Position numbers and translations under genes: made by a program. From Pseudomonas sp. M30-35 (GTDB taxonomy: Bacteria > Pseudomonadota > Gammaproteobacteria > Pseudomonadales > Pseudomonadaceae): a DNA stretch of 64,000 nucleotides. Shown here one piece after another: positions 17,912 through 26,291 of this stretch (positions are counted from its first letter, which is position 1; each line of letters opens with the position of its first letter). The stretch is from assembly GCF_002163625.1 (NCBI RefSeq), contig NZ_CP020892.1, positions 930,001-994,000 of the forward strand, written 5' to 3'. The notes beneath the pieces are model-generated. The model did no database searches, was not told where the DNA came from, and worked only from the letters and a program-made list of their open reading frames with translations.

Positions 17912-19879
17912 TTATGGTTCAGAAATTTTGAACCAGAAATTGAAGGTGTCGAGGTTGCTCAACATTTCCTTGAACTTGGCTTTGTCACCGTCGACTGTCA
18001 CTTCGCCGCTTTCAGTCAAGTTGCCCATTTTCAATTTACCCAGAGCGATGTCATTGAGAACGCTGCGGTTGAGGGTCACTGAGCCGTCAACTGCCTTGCG
18101 GGTCTTGTCCTTGGCATAATTCATCACGCCATTTTTGACCGTTAACAGAAACTTCTCTTGGGTGTCTGGGAACTCAAGATTGAAGGCATAGTTCTTATCG
18201 CCGACCTTAGGACCATTAAGGTGAACGGCCACGAAGTCCAGGATCATTTCCGTGGTCATGCTGCGAATGAGGTCAGGAGAACTGGCGTTAGGTGTAATCA
18301 TTTTCTTAACACCGTTACGCAGTTCTTGAGCACCACTCAAGTAGAAGTTACGTGCAGGACCGGATTCGGCCTGATAACCCATTTGCTCGAGTGCATCGGC
18401 TTCTAGGTTACGGGCTGCCTGGTTTTCTGGATCAGCAAACACCAGCTTGTTGGTTACAGTCGCGGACCAGCGATACTCGCCTTTATCGTAAGCTTCCTGG
18501 GCATTTGCCAGCATCTTGTCGGCACCTACCATTGCAACATACTTCCTGGCTTCTTCTACCGGCGGCAGCGGGTTGAAGTTAGCTGGGTTACCGTCCCAGA
18601 AGCCGAGGTACAACTGATACGTCGCGCGTACGTTGTGCTTCAGGTCACCGTAATAACTGCGGTTGTAGAACTCTTTGGCCAAGCTGTCTGGCAGCACGAA
18701 TTCTTCAGCGATCTCATTCATGGTCATGCCTTGGTTAGCCATGCGCAGTGTTTGATCGTTGATGTATTTGTACAGGTCGCGTTGTTTTTCCAGGTGTTCG
18801 ACAACCCTTTCTTGCCCCCATTGTGGCCAGTGGTGGCTACCAAACGAAACTTCAGCTTTGTCGCCCCACATGTCGAGGGTTTCACCCAGGGTGCTGGACC
18901 ACTTTTGTGCGCTGCGTACTTTGGCGCCGCGCAGGGTGAGCAAGTTGTGCAGGGTGTGGTTGGCGTCTTCGGCTAAATCCAGTGCTTTAAACTGCGGGAA
19001 GTAGAAGAGCATTTCCGCTGGCGCTTCGGTGCCAGGCGCCATTTGGAATTCTACATCGACACCGTCAATGGTCATCTTCTCGCCAGTCTTGCCGATCAAC
19101 TTGTTCGGCTCAAGCAGAGTGATATCGCCGGCAGCAGTGGTGATACCTAGACCAGCCCCGACGTTACCTTTGGGATTTTTCGGTAGCAGGTTGCCGAACA
19201 TGTACGAGGCGCGACGGCTCATCGCTGTGCCAGCAAATACGTTCTCGCTCACGGCTTCTTCCATAAAGCCTTCAGGCGCAATGAGTGGAACCTTGCCTGA
19301 CTTAACATCGGCCTCATCGACGATTGCACGCAGCCCCGCGAAGTGATCGAGGTGTGAGTGAGTGATGAGCACCGCCGAAACAGGCAGTCTCTCGACTTTA
19401 TCGTTGATCAGGTCCAGTGCCGCCTTGGCTGTTTCGTCTGAGGTCAGCGGATCAATCACAATCCAGCCGGTTTTACCGCGCACGAACGTCATATTCGCCA
19501 AGTCGATGTTGCGCACCTGATAAATGCCATCCACCACTTTGAACAGGCCGCGAATTGCCAACAGCTGCGATTGACGCCATAGGCTCGGGTTTACGGTTGC
19601 CGGTGCCTCGCCTTCTTTATTAAGGAAGTCATACTGTGTCAGGTCGATAACAGTCTTGCCGTCCTTGCCTTTAATTACCGGGCTAGGCAGGTCAGCAATG
19701 AAGCCGCGCCTGGCGTCTTCGAAATCTTGCTTATTGGTGAAGGGGAGGTAGTTCGCGATTGCCTCGTTGGCTTTCTTGGTTGTGTCGGTTGCTTCATTAG
19801 GCGCAGCAAATGCACTGCTGGTAATAACCACAGTGGAAAGTACTGCAAGGGATAATCGTTTTGTTACAAGTCCTAGCAT
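17912..19879 (-). CDS. sdsA: SDS-type alkyl sulfatase (SdsA1-like, metallo-beta-lactamase fold)
   Basis: This is a 655-aa exported alkyl sulfatase that hydrolyses primary alkyl sulfates such as dodecyl sulfate to alcohol and sulfate. The start at 19879 has AAGGAG 9 nt upstream and begins a signal peptide cut after AFA (near residue 25); a longer frame is rejected. The zinc motif THSHLDHFAG, the acidic ligand region DLAEDANHTLHNLL and the histidine in SFGSHHWPQWG follow SdsA1. The C-terminal third has the SCP-2-like/dimerisation parts (NNLTESGEVTVDGDKAKF type). In P. aeruginosa the partner regulator is a LysR protein; here a Crp/Fnr-like protein is divergent. Confidence 0.92.
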   Translation of the reverse strand: MLGLVTKRLSLAVLSTVVITSSAFAAPNEATDTTKKANEAIANYLPFTNKQDFEDARRGFIADLPSPVIKGKDGKTVIDLTQYDFLNKEGEAPATVNPSLWRQSQLLAIRGLFKVVDGIYQVRNIDLANMTFVRGKTGWIVIDPLTSDETAKAALDLINDKVERLPVSAVLITHSHLDHFAGLRAIVDEADVKSGKVPLIAPEGFMEEAVSENVFAGTAMSRRASYMFGNLLPKNPKGNVGAGLGITTAAGDITLLEPNKLIGKTGEKMTIDGVDVEFQMAPGTEAPAEMLFYFPQFKALDLAEDANHTLHNLLTLRGAKVRSAQKWSSTLGETLDMWGDKAEVSFGSHHWPQWGQERVVEHLEKQRDLYKYINDQTLRMANQGMTMNEIAEEFVLPDSLAKEFYNRSYYGDLKHNVRATYQLYLGFWDGNPANFNPLPPVEEARKYVAMVGADKMLANAQEAYDKGEYRWSATVTNKLVFADPENQAARNLEADALEQMGYQAESGPARNFYLSGAQELRNGVKKMITPNASSPDLIRSMTTEMILDFVAVHLNGPKVGDKNYAFNLEFPDTQEKFLLTVKNGVMNYAKDKTRKAVDGSVTLNRSVLNDIALGKLKMGNLTESGEVTVDGDKAKFKEMLSNLDTFNFWFKISEP

Positions 19880-19902
19880 GCTTACAACTCCTTGATATTC
19901 AT

Positions 19903-19924
19903 ACTCCCACCAGTCAGTGGGAGT
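19903..19924. promoter_or_regulatory. Dyad in the alkylsulfatase leader
   Basis: A perfect 8-bp inverted repeat, ACTCCCAC (19903-19910) and GTGGGAGT (19917-19924), with a 6-bp spacer. It lies 23 bp upstream of the alkylsulfatase start codon. It could be an operator or an mRNA leader hairpin; no factor can be named. Confidence 0.4.
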
Positions 19925-20031
19925 CCGTCTGCTTGCGAAAATACAGCCATGGAACCGCACTTAGGTTGCATGAGCCTTTGAGCGCGATTCGAAATAGAGG
20001 ATTACCGCAGGTGAATAACGCGCGTAATCGA

Positions 20032-20099
20032 GTCACTTTTTGTTTAGTCTTGGGGAACTCTATTGGAAAAAAATAGATTCAACTGTCCCAAAAGTGACA
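20032..20099. promoter_or_regulatory. Inverted-repeat pair upstream of the Crp/Fnr-type gene
   Basis: The 9-bp motif GTCACTTTT (20032-20040) recurs in inverse as AAAAGTGAC (20090-20098). The right arm overlaps a smaller dyad TGTC-N8-GACA (20084-20099), spaced and sized like a Crp-family site (TGTGA-N6-TCACA type). It lies in the divergent promoter region between the alkylsulfatase and its likely regulator. Confidence 0.45.
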
Positions 20100-20119
20100 A
20101 TTGATAAATAAGGTAATAA

Positions 20120-20809
20120 ATGGACTTTTTTGATGCCGCGCAGACACTGCGAAGCCATGGTTGGCTGTCACAAACACCCGTTGAGTTTCAGGATGCGTTG
20201 TTAAGTCGTGCGACTCTCCAGCATTACCATGCGGGTGAGGTTATCTTGCGTTGTGCAATGCCCGGCAATGCCATAATTGGGCTGGCCAGTGGTTGCCTCG
20301 CCTGCCAATTGCCGCCGCGAGTAGACACTTCAAGCTTGCTTCATTTATTTGCGCCGGGCGCATGGACTGGTGAGTTAGCATTCCTCAGTGGAGGCATTCG
20401 TCGAGTTGACACCATTGCTTACACCGATAGTTATTGCCTGCGTTTGACTAAAGCCTGCATGGACAAAATCCTCGAGCAAGAACCCGGTTACTGGCAGTGG
20501 TGTAACCTGCTTACGGCGATCACCTCTGATGTCGCATTGATGACTCTCGATGCACTGACCACTTCTGATGCCACCACGCGAATCGCTAAGACATTGCAGC
20601 GGCTGGCAACCATTAGCGATAAAACCCGTCTGCCGAAAACCTCACAGTCTGATATTGGCTCGATGGCAGGCTTGTCGCGTAAAAGCGCGCACGAGGCGTT
20701 AAAGCGGCTGGAGCAAATGGGCATTGTGCGCTGCGGTTATGGAACTGTTGAGGTGCTCAGCCTCGATGCACTTGAGTGCATTTCGCAGGGAATTAAACCA
20801 CCGGTTTGA
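20120..20809 (+). CDS. Crp/Fnr-family transcriptional regulator
   Basis: This is a 229-aa regulator with an N-terminal cyclic-nucleotide-binding-type beta roll (about residues 25-115, AGEVILRCAMPGNAIIGLASG, GAWTGELAFLSGG) and a C-terminal Crp winged helix (SQSDIGSMAGLSRKSAHEAL, then LEQMGIV). It lacks the N-terminal Cys cluster that binds an iron-sulfur cluster in Fnr. The segment GELAFLSGG only partly matches the cAMP pocket, so another signal is likely. AAGG lies 7 nt before the ATG. It is divergent from the SDS-type alkylsulfatase and probably controls it. Confidence 0.88.
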   Translation: MDFFDAAQTLRSHGWLSQTPVEFQDALLSRATLQHYHAGEVILRCAMPGNAIIGLASGCLACQLPPRVDTSSLLHLFAPGAWTGELAFLSGGIRRVDTIAYTDSYCLRLTKACMDKILEQEPGYWQWCNLLTAITSDVALMTLDALTTSDATTRIAKTLQRLATISDKTRLPKTSQSDIGSMAGLSRKSAHEALKRLEQMGIVRCGYGTVEVLSLDALECISQGIKPPV

Positions 20810-20861
20810 GCAGGGACTCAGCGCATATCAATGGTCATCAGGACGAAGGGGATTCGATGCG

Positions 20862-20885
20862 GGGCAGACCGCAGTGGGTCTGCCC
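20862..20885. terminator. Hairpin between the Crp/Fnr-type gene and the ABC permease
   Basis: A 9-bp stem, GGGCAGACC (20862-20870) and GGTCTGCCC (20877-20885), lies between two convergent genes. A short T-rich stretch (TTATT) follows on the plus strand. Confidence 0.6.
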
Positions 20886-20897
20886 TTATTGAACTGA

Positions 20898-21824
20898 TCA
20901 GTGACCTGGCTGCCAGGGTTTACCCAATGACACTGGCGCGAACAAGCGGGTTTTGATCGGGTCGCGTGACAACAACACCAAGACCACAATCGTTGCGACA
21001 TACGGCAGCATGGCTAGCAGGTTCGAGGGGATCGACAAGCCGATACCCTGGGCAACCAAGTGAATGATGCTGGCCAAACCAAATAGGTAAGCGCCGAGCA
21101 ACACACGCATTACTCGCCAACTGGCAAAAACCACTAACGCCAAGGCAATCCAGCCGCGTCCAGCTGTCATGTTTTCCGCCCACATTGGCGTATAAGCCAG
21201 CGACAGGTATGCCCCGGCCAAGCCGGCCATGGCGCCGCCGAACAGCACCGCCAGGGTGCGTACGCGCAGCACCGGTAAACCCATGGCGCTGGCGGCATCC
21301 GGGTTCTCGCCTACAGCTTGGACAATAAGACCAATGCGGGTTTTCAATATCACCCATGCGACCAGCGCAAACAGCGCGAATGACAGATAAATCAGTAAAT
21401 CCTGAGCGAACAGCATGCGCCCGATCAGTGGAATATCACTTAAAAAAGGAATAATCACCGGTTCAAAACCGGTCAATGGTTTACCCACCCAGGCTGCACC
21501 AACAAAGGTCGATAAACCGACGCCGAAGATGGTCAGCGCCAAGCTGGTGGCTACTTGATTGGCGTTAAAGCCCAAAGCCACAGCCGCGAACAGCAATGAC
21601 AAAAGCATGCCCGCCGCCATCGCCAGTATTACTCCAAGCCACAGGTTGCCGGTGCTGAACGCGATGATAAAACCAATTACCGCGCCAAATAGCATCATGC
21701 CTTCTTGGCCCAGGTTGAGTACGCCACTTTTCTCGCAGACCATTTCACCCAATGCGACCAGCAGCAGCGGAGTGCCGGTGCGCACCATGGCGAATAAAAT
21801 GTTGCTCAGTAAGTCGATATCCAT
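20898..21824 (-). CDS. ABC transporter permease, nucleoside/nucleobase type (YufQ-like)
   Basis: This is a 308-aa inner-membrane permease of the branched-chain amino acid/simple sugar type (BPD_transp_2). Typical segments are TPLLLVALGEMVCEKSGVLNLGQEGMM near the start, FNANQVATSLALTIFGVGLS, VGENPDAASAMGLPVLRVR (the EAA-like loop) and GGAMAGLAGAYLSL. It is the last gene of a three-gene ABC set (ATPase, permease, permease), which is the YufOPQ/NupOPQ order. The matching binding protein is the BMP at 14101-15183. Confidence 0.9.
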   Translation of the reverse strand: MDIDLLSNILFAMVRTGTPLLLVALGEMVCEKSGVLNLGQEGMMLFGAVIGFIIAFSTGNLWLGVILAMAAGMLLSLLFAAVALGFNANQVATSLALTIFGVGLSTFVGAAWVGKPLTGFEPVIIPFLSDIPLIGRMLFAQDLLIYLSFALFALVAWVILKTRIGLIVQAVGENPDAASAMGLPVLRVRTLAVLFGGAMAGLAGAYLSLAYTPMWAENMTAGRGWIALALVVFASWRVMRVLLGAYLFGLASIIHLVAQGIGLSIPSNLLAMLPYVATIVVLVLLSRDPIKTRLFAPVSLGKPWQPGH

Positions 21825-21877
21825 GCAGCTTCCTCACATTCTACTAACGCATCCGGCCGGGCCAGATGCCGCTGTTC

Positions 21878-22975
21878 TTAGGCCAAGGCGTTTTGCGTGT
21901 CTGTGCGTTTCGCCCATTGCCACTTAAAACGTGGGCGATACAAAATCAGCACATCGCAGGCGAGTAGAAAGAACAGCATCATTCCCTGGAACAACTGAGT
22001 AATTGCCTGCGGTAGGTTCATCGCCATCTGCGCGGTCTCGCCACCCAGATACAGCAGCGCCATAAGCAGGCTGGCGAAGAGGATGCCTAGCGGGTTCAAG
22101 CGCCCCAGGAATGCCACGGTGATTGCGGCGTAGCCGTAACCGGGAGACACCTGCGGCACCAGTTGGCCGATGGGTCCGGCGACTTCGCCAACCCCGGCAA
22201 GACCTGCCAATGCGCCGCTGACCAACAAGGCGAACCAGACCAGACGTTTCTCCCGAAAGCCGACAAAACCTGCGGCGCGGCGATCAAGACCGAGCACTTT
22301 GATCTGAAAACCAAGAAAGCTTTTCTGCAGTAAAACCCAGATGGCAACCAGTGCCAGCAGGGCAAAGTACAAGCCTGCATGGACACGGCCATCTTCACTG
22401 AGCAATGCCAATCGACTGAAGTCACCAAACATCGCCGACTCGGGAAAGTTATAGCCTTGCGGGTCTTTCAATGGCCCGTGAACGAAGTACAGCAGCAGGT
22501 TGAGGGCGATGTAGTTGAGCATGATGCTGGTAAGGATTTCATTGGCATTGAACTGCGTGCGCAGCCACGCCGTAAGCCCAGCCCAAGCAGCACCTGCAGC
22601 AATCCCCGCGCTGATAACTAATGCCAGTGCCCAATGGCTTTCCCAATCAATGATATGCACCGCCACGGCACTGCCAGCCAAGGCGCCGAGTAACAACTGG
22701 CCTTCGGCACCGATGTTCCAGATACGGGCGTGGTATGCCACTGCCAACCCAAGCGCACAGAGTAAAATTGGCAGTGCCTTGACCAACAGTTCAGACACGC
22801 CATACCAGTCGCTCAATGGCGAAATCAGCAATGTATGCAAGGTCAGTAATGGGTCGAGGCCCAGCAATAAAAACAGCAGCGAGCCGCAGATCAATGTCAG
22901 TGCAGCAGCCAACACCGGTGACAACCAGAGCATGGCGCGCGATTGCTGGCCGCGAGGTTCAAGCGATAACAACAT
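21878..22975 (-). CDS. ABC transporter permease, nucleoside/nucleobase type (YufP-like)
   Basis: This is the second permease, 365 aa. Its sequence shows the family opening LTLICGSLLFLLLGLDPL, LGLAVAYHARIWNIGAEGQLLLGA (a conserved signature), FNANEILTSIMLNYIALNLL and KVLGLDRRAAGFVGFREKR. It lies 10 bp after the ATPase and 53 bp before the other permease on the same strand, so all three are one operon. Together they form the membrane part of a purine-type importer with the ATPase and the distant BMP protein. Confidence 0.9.
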   Translation of the reverse strand: MLLSLEPRGQQSRAMLWLSPVLAAALTLICGSLLFLLLGLDPLLTLHTLLISPLSDWYGVSELLVKALPILLCALGLAVAYHARIWNIGAEGQLLLGALAGSAVAVHIIDWESHWALALVISAGIAAGAAWAGLTAWLRTQFNANEILTSIMLNYIALNLLLYFVHGPLKDPQGYNFPESAMFGDFSRLALLSEDGRVHAGLYFALLALVAIWVLLQKSFLGFQIKVLGLDRRAAGFVGFREKRLVWFALLVSGALAGLAGVGEVAGPIGQLVPQVSPGYGYAAITVAFLGRLNPLGILFASLLMALLYLGGETAQMAMNLPQAITQLFQGMMLFFLLACDVLILYRPRFKWQWAKRTDTQNALA

Positions 22976-22985
22976 AAAAACTCCG

Positions 22986-24527
22986 TCAGCTCAGAACAGC
23001 TTCAGTGTTGAATTGGCCCGCCATCCAGCGGCCGACCTCCACCGGATTGGTTTCAGGGGTATTGGCCAGTGCCGATAACTTGCCGCTGCTGAGCGCACCA
23101 ATTCGGTCGCAAATCTGGAACAGCTCATCAAGGTCTTCGGATATCACTAGAATCGCCGTGCCTGCATCACGTAACGCAATCAAGGCGCGATGAATCGCTG
23201 TGGCGGCACCGATATCAACGCCCCAGGTCGGGTGGGCAGCGATCAGCAACTTGGGGTTTTGCATGATTTCGCGACCGAGAATGAATTTCTGCAGATTGCC
23301 GCCTGACAAGCTGCGTGCAGCCGTTTGTGCATTCGGTGTTTTTACCGCAAACCGGCGGATGATCTCTTCGGCGAACGCCACCACCGCATTGCGTTTGATC
23401 AAACCCTTGCTGACCAAGCCTTGTTGGAAGGCGGTGAGCAAAGCGTTATCGCTCAAACTCATGTCTGGGACTGCGCCATGCCCGAGGCGCTCAGCGGGTA
23501 CAAACGCCAAGCCCAGTTGACGTCGTGCATCCGGTTGCAAGTGAGCAACCGGCTGACCGGCAAAATTGATACGCATGGCGTCGCGCTTGTGCAGTGCCTG
23601 TTCGCCACTGAGTAGCGCCAGGATTTCATCCTGCCCATTGCCGGCAACACCGGCTATACCCACGATCTCGCCACTGCGCACCTCGAGTTGTAGGTCGCGC
23701 AGCGAGGTGCCGAATGGGTCGGGGTTGTGCCAGGACAGTTGCTCGACTTGCAGGAAATGTTCGCCGCCGCTGACTTTCGGGTGACGTGTTTCAAGCCCTT
23801 CGGTTTCGCCAACCATCAACTTGGCCAGCTCTAAATCTGTGCACTGAGCAGGGATGCAGTGCCCGGAGACTTTGCCGCCGCGCAAGACTGTCGCGCTCTG
23901 GCAGAGTGCGCGAACCTCTCCGAGCTTGTGACTGATAAACAGAATGCTGCAGCCTTCAGCTGCGAGTCTGCGCAGGGTGGTGAATAACTCGTCAGCTTCC
24001 TGCGGAGTGAGCACCGAGGTGGGTTCATCGAGAATCAGCAGTTTTATGTCTTGCATCAGGCAACGCACGATCTCGACGCGCTGGCGCTCACCAATCGACA
24101 AGCTGTGCACCAGTCTTTCCGGTTCGAGTGGCATGCCATAACGTTTTGATACTTCGCGGATCTTCGGTTCCAGCTGTTTCGGTGTGCCAGCTTGGCGGCC
24201 CATTGCTAAGGCAATGTTCTCGGCAACGCTGAGCGTCTCGAACAGCGAGAAGTGCTGAAACACCATGCCGATCCCGAGGTTGCGGGCCATGGAAGGGTCA
24301 CGCATGGTCAGCGCTTCACCGTGCCAGCGTAGTTCACCTTCATCAGGCTGGATGACACCGTAGATGATTTTCATCAAGGTGCTTTTGCCGGCGCCGTTCT
24401 CGCCAAGCAATGCATGGATTTCACCGGCCTGGATGTTCAGATCAATCTGATCATTGGCCACGCAGCCGGGATAGCGCTTGGTAATGCCGCGCATCTGTAA
24501 ACGTGCGAGTGAAGTTGGGCTAGACAT
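22986..24527 (-). CDS. ABC transporter ATP-binding protein with two ATPase domains (YufO-like)
   Basis: This is a 513-aa double-domain ATPase. The first domain has Walker A GENGAGKSTLM, signature LSIGERQRVEIVR and Walker B LLILDEPTSVLTP. The second has the degenerate Walker A GVAGNGQDEILALL, signature LSGGNLQKFILGRE and AAHPTWGVDIGA in place of a normal Walker B. A catalytically weak second site is normal in the sugar/nucleoside importer family. It is the first gene of the three-gene importer operon. Confidence 0.92.
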   Translation of the reverse strand: MSSPTSLARLQMRGITKRYPGCVANDQIDLNIQAGEIHALLGENGAGKSTLMKIIYGVIQPDEGELRWHGEALTMRDPSMARNLGIGMVFQHFSLFETLSVAENIALAMGRQAGTPKQLEPKIREVSKRYGMPLEPERLVHSLSIGERQRVEIVRCLMQDIKLLILDEPTSVLTPQEADELFTTLRRLAAEGCSILFISHKLGEVRALCQSATVLRGGKVSGHCIPAQCTDLELAKLMVGETEGLETRHPKVSGGEHFLQVEQLSWHNPDPFGTSLRDLQLEVRSGEIVGIAGVAGNGQDEILALLSGEQALHKRDAMRINFAGQPVAHLQPDARRQLGLAFVPAERLGHGAVPDMSLSDNALLTAFQQGLVSKGLIKRNAVVAFAEEIIRRFAVKTPNAQTAARSLSGGNLQKFILGREIMQNPKLLIAAHPTWGVDIGAATAIHRALIALRDAGTAILVISEDLDELFQICDRIGALSSGKLSALANTPETNPVEVGRWMAGQFNTEAVLS

Positions 24528-24764
24528 GGGCAGTGACTCAAATAAACGACTGCCGCTACTAAAGCAAAAACTTAGCCAGTCACAGTAAAAACTTGGCCGG
24601 TAGGTCAGAAAAGCCTATCTCAACGATGCCATTGACTGGGCGCTGTGATGCCGGGGACTTTATTGCACCAGTTTGGGGTGCCATTGTGCAGCTAGGGAGC
24701 AATATCAGTGCGCTGTAGTGTTACGACCCGACTCGCATCGATAGGTATAAACCGAGCATGAGGT

Positions 24765-25349
24765 TCAGGGGGCAATCAGTGCTTCACGGCCACGGGTGAG
24801 GTCGGCAACGAGTTGGGTGAAATCTTCGAAGTGCTCGGGGTTGATCGCCAATTCCAAATCGACTCCTTGTGCGGTGAATGCTTCCTTCTCGATCAGCACA
24901 TCAAATTCACTCAGCCGGGCTTTGAGACGTGGCAACTCAGCAAACTGCACGTGACAATCGCAATGTACGCGCGCGACCAGTTGCAAGCGTTCGCCCGCCT
25001 GCAAGCACTTGTTGGCACCGCCGCCATAAGCGCGAGATAAACCGCCGGTGCCCAGTTGGATGCCGCCGTACCAGCGGATAACCAGAACGACCACTTGATC
25101 GAACTCTTGACCCTCAATCGCCGCCAGAATCGGCCGGCCAGCTGTGCCGCCCGGTTCACCATCGTCATTGAACCGGTATTGCTGGCCTACCTTCCACGCC
25201 CAGCAATTATGCGTGGCGTTGCTGTCACTGAATTGATCAATGAATGCCTGGGCAGCGGCGGGGCTGTCCGCATGCCCAGCCAAGGTGAGGAAGCGGCTTT
25301 TGCGAATTTCCTCTTGGTGCTGGCACGGGCTGGTAAGGGTGTAAGCCAT
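24765..25349 (-). CDS. yigZ: YigZ/IMPACT-family protein
   Basis: This is a 194-aa member of the IMPACT/YigZ family. The start at 25349 overlaps the TetR stop by one base (TGATG on the minus strand). This argues for translational coupling and against a longer frame. Family motifs are IRKSRFLTLAGHA, GEPGGTAGRPILAAI, VIRWYGGIQLGTGGLSRAYGG, and a C-terminal EF-G domain V-like region. The eukaryotic relative IMPACT modulates GCN1/GCN2; the bacterial role is unsettled. Its close pairing with a TetR regulator is unusual. Confidence 0.9.
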   Translation of the reverse strand: MAYTLTSPCQHQEEIRKSRFLTLAGHADSPAAAQAFIDQFSDSNATHNCWAWKVGQQYRFNDDGEPGGTAGRPILAAIEGQEFDQVVVLVIRWYGGIQLGTGGLSRAYGGGANKCLQAGERLQLVARVHCDCHVQFAELPRLKARLSEFDVLIEKEAFTAQGVDLELAINPEHFEDFTQLVADLTRGREALIAP

Positions 25350-26014
25350 CAGACTGTTGGCGGCGTTAGCCCGCAACCTTTAAGAATGATGTGGATCAGG
25401 TTGTTTGTCGCTTCTTCGAAGTCTTGCTTGGTCAGGCGCGAGCGGCCGCTGACTCGACAAATCTGTGCGGCGAAGTCTGCATAATGCTGAGTGCTGCTCC
25501 ACAGCAGGAAAATCAAGTGAGTGGAGTCGACCCGGTCAATCTTGCCGGCGGCGATCCATGCATCAAATACTGCCGCACGGCCGCGGAACCAGGCGAGGTA
25601 GTCTTCATTGAAGTATTCAGTGAGGCACTCACCGCCACTGATGACTTCAATTGCAAAAATCCGCGAGGCTTTAGGCTGGCGCCGTGAGAACTCCATCTTC
25701 GCCCGAATGTAGCGGCTCAACGACTCTGCTGGGTCATCTTCAGCGGTCAGGTTGTTAAAGGTGCTGTCCCAGAGTTCGATAATGTTGCTCAGAACCGCAA
25801 GGTAAAGCCCGAGCTTATTGGTGAAGTAGTAGTGCAGATTGGCTTTGGGCAGTCCCACATTTTGCGCAATGGTGTTCATGCTGGTGCCTTTGAAACCATG
25901 GCGCGCAAACTCTTCTTCCGCAGCACGCAGAATGGCTTCTTCATTTTTCTGACGGATGCGCCCTGCAGGTTTACCGCTGTTGTTGGCGCTATGCGCTGGC
26001 ACTTCAAGAGTCAT
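25349..26014 (-). CDS. TetR-family regulator with RutR-type C-terminal domain
   Basis: This is a 221-aa regulator. The helix-turn-helix occupies about residues 23-70 (AEEEFARHGFKGTSMNTIAQNVGLPKANLHYYF), and the C-terminal part (EFSRRQPKASRIFAIEVISGG, HLIFLLWSSTQHYADFAAQIC) resembles the RutR domain. RutR binds uracil or thymine and controls pyrimidine and purine use, and this gene lies beside the nucleobase importer operon, so a nucleobase ligand is plausible. It is the upstream partner of yigZ, overlapping it by one base. Confidence 0.88.
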   Translation of the reverse strand: MTLEVPAHSANNSGKPAGRIRQKNEEAILRAAEEEFARHGFKGTSMNTIAQNVGLPKANLHYYFTNKLGLYLAVLSNIIELWDSTFNNLTAEDDPAESLSRYIRAKMEFSRRQPKASRIFAIEVISGGECLTEYFNEDYLAWFRGRAAVFDAWIAAGKIDRVDSTHLIFLLWSSTQHYADFAAQICRVSGRSRLTKQDFEEATNNLIHIILKGCGLTPPTV

Positions 26015-26291
26015 GGGGGCGGTTCCGAATTATTCTGTGAACTGAGCTAATGAACAGATACCCGAGTGGCGCTTGGGTGACAAGCTCGGTAAGAAAAAAA
26101 TACACTTGGCGAGTCAGCCGCACAGCTCTGGTGCGCCCTTGGTAGAGCGTGCGCAGCCTTGATGTTGTTGGTTGCGCTACGAGACATTACTTTTGTGTCC
26201 AACTCTGCGCCATTTTATTACTTTAGCTGCAGCCATGCACAGAGCACTTTCCTCGACGAAACTGCAAGCGCAATGCGTTGCAGTTTGATCT

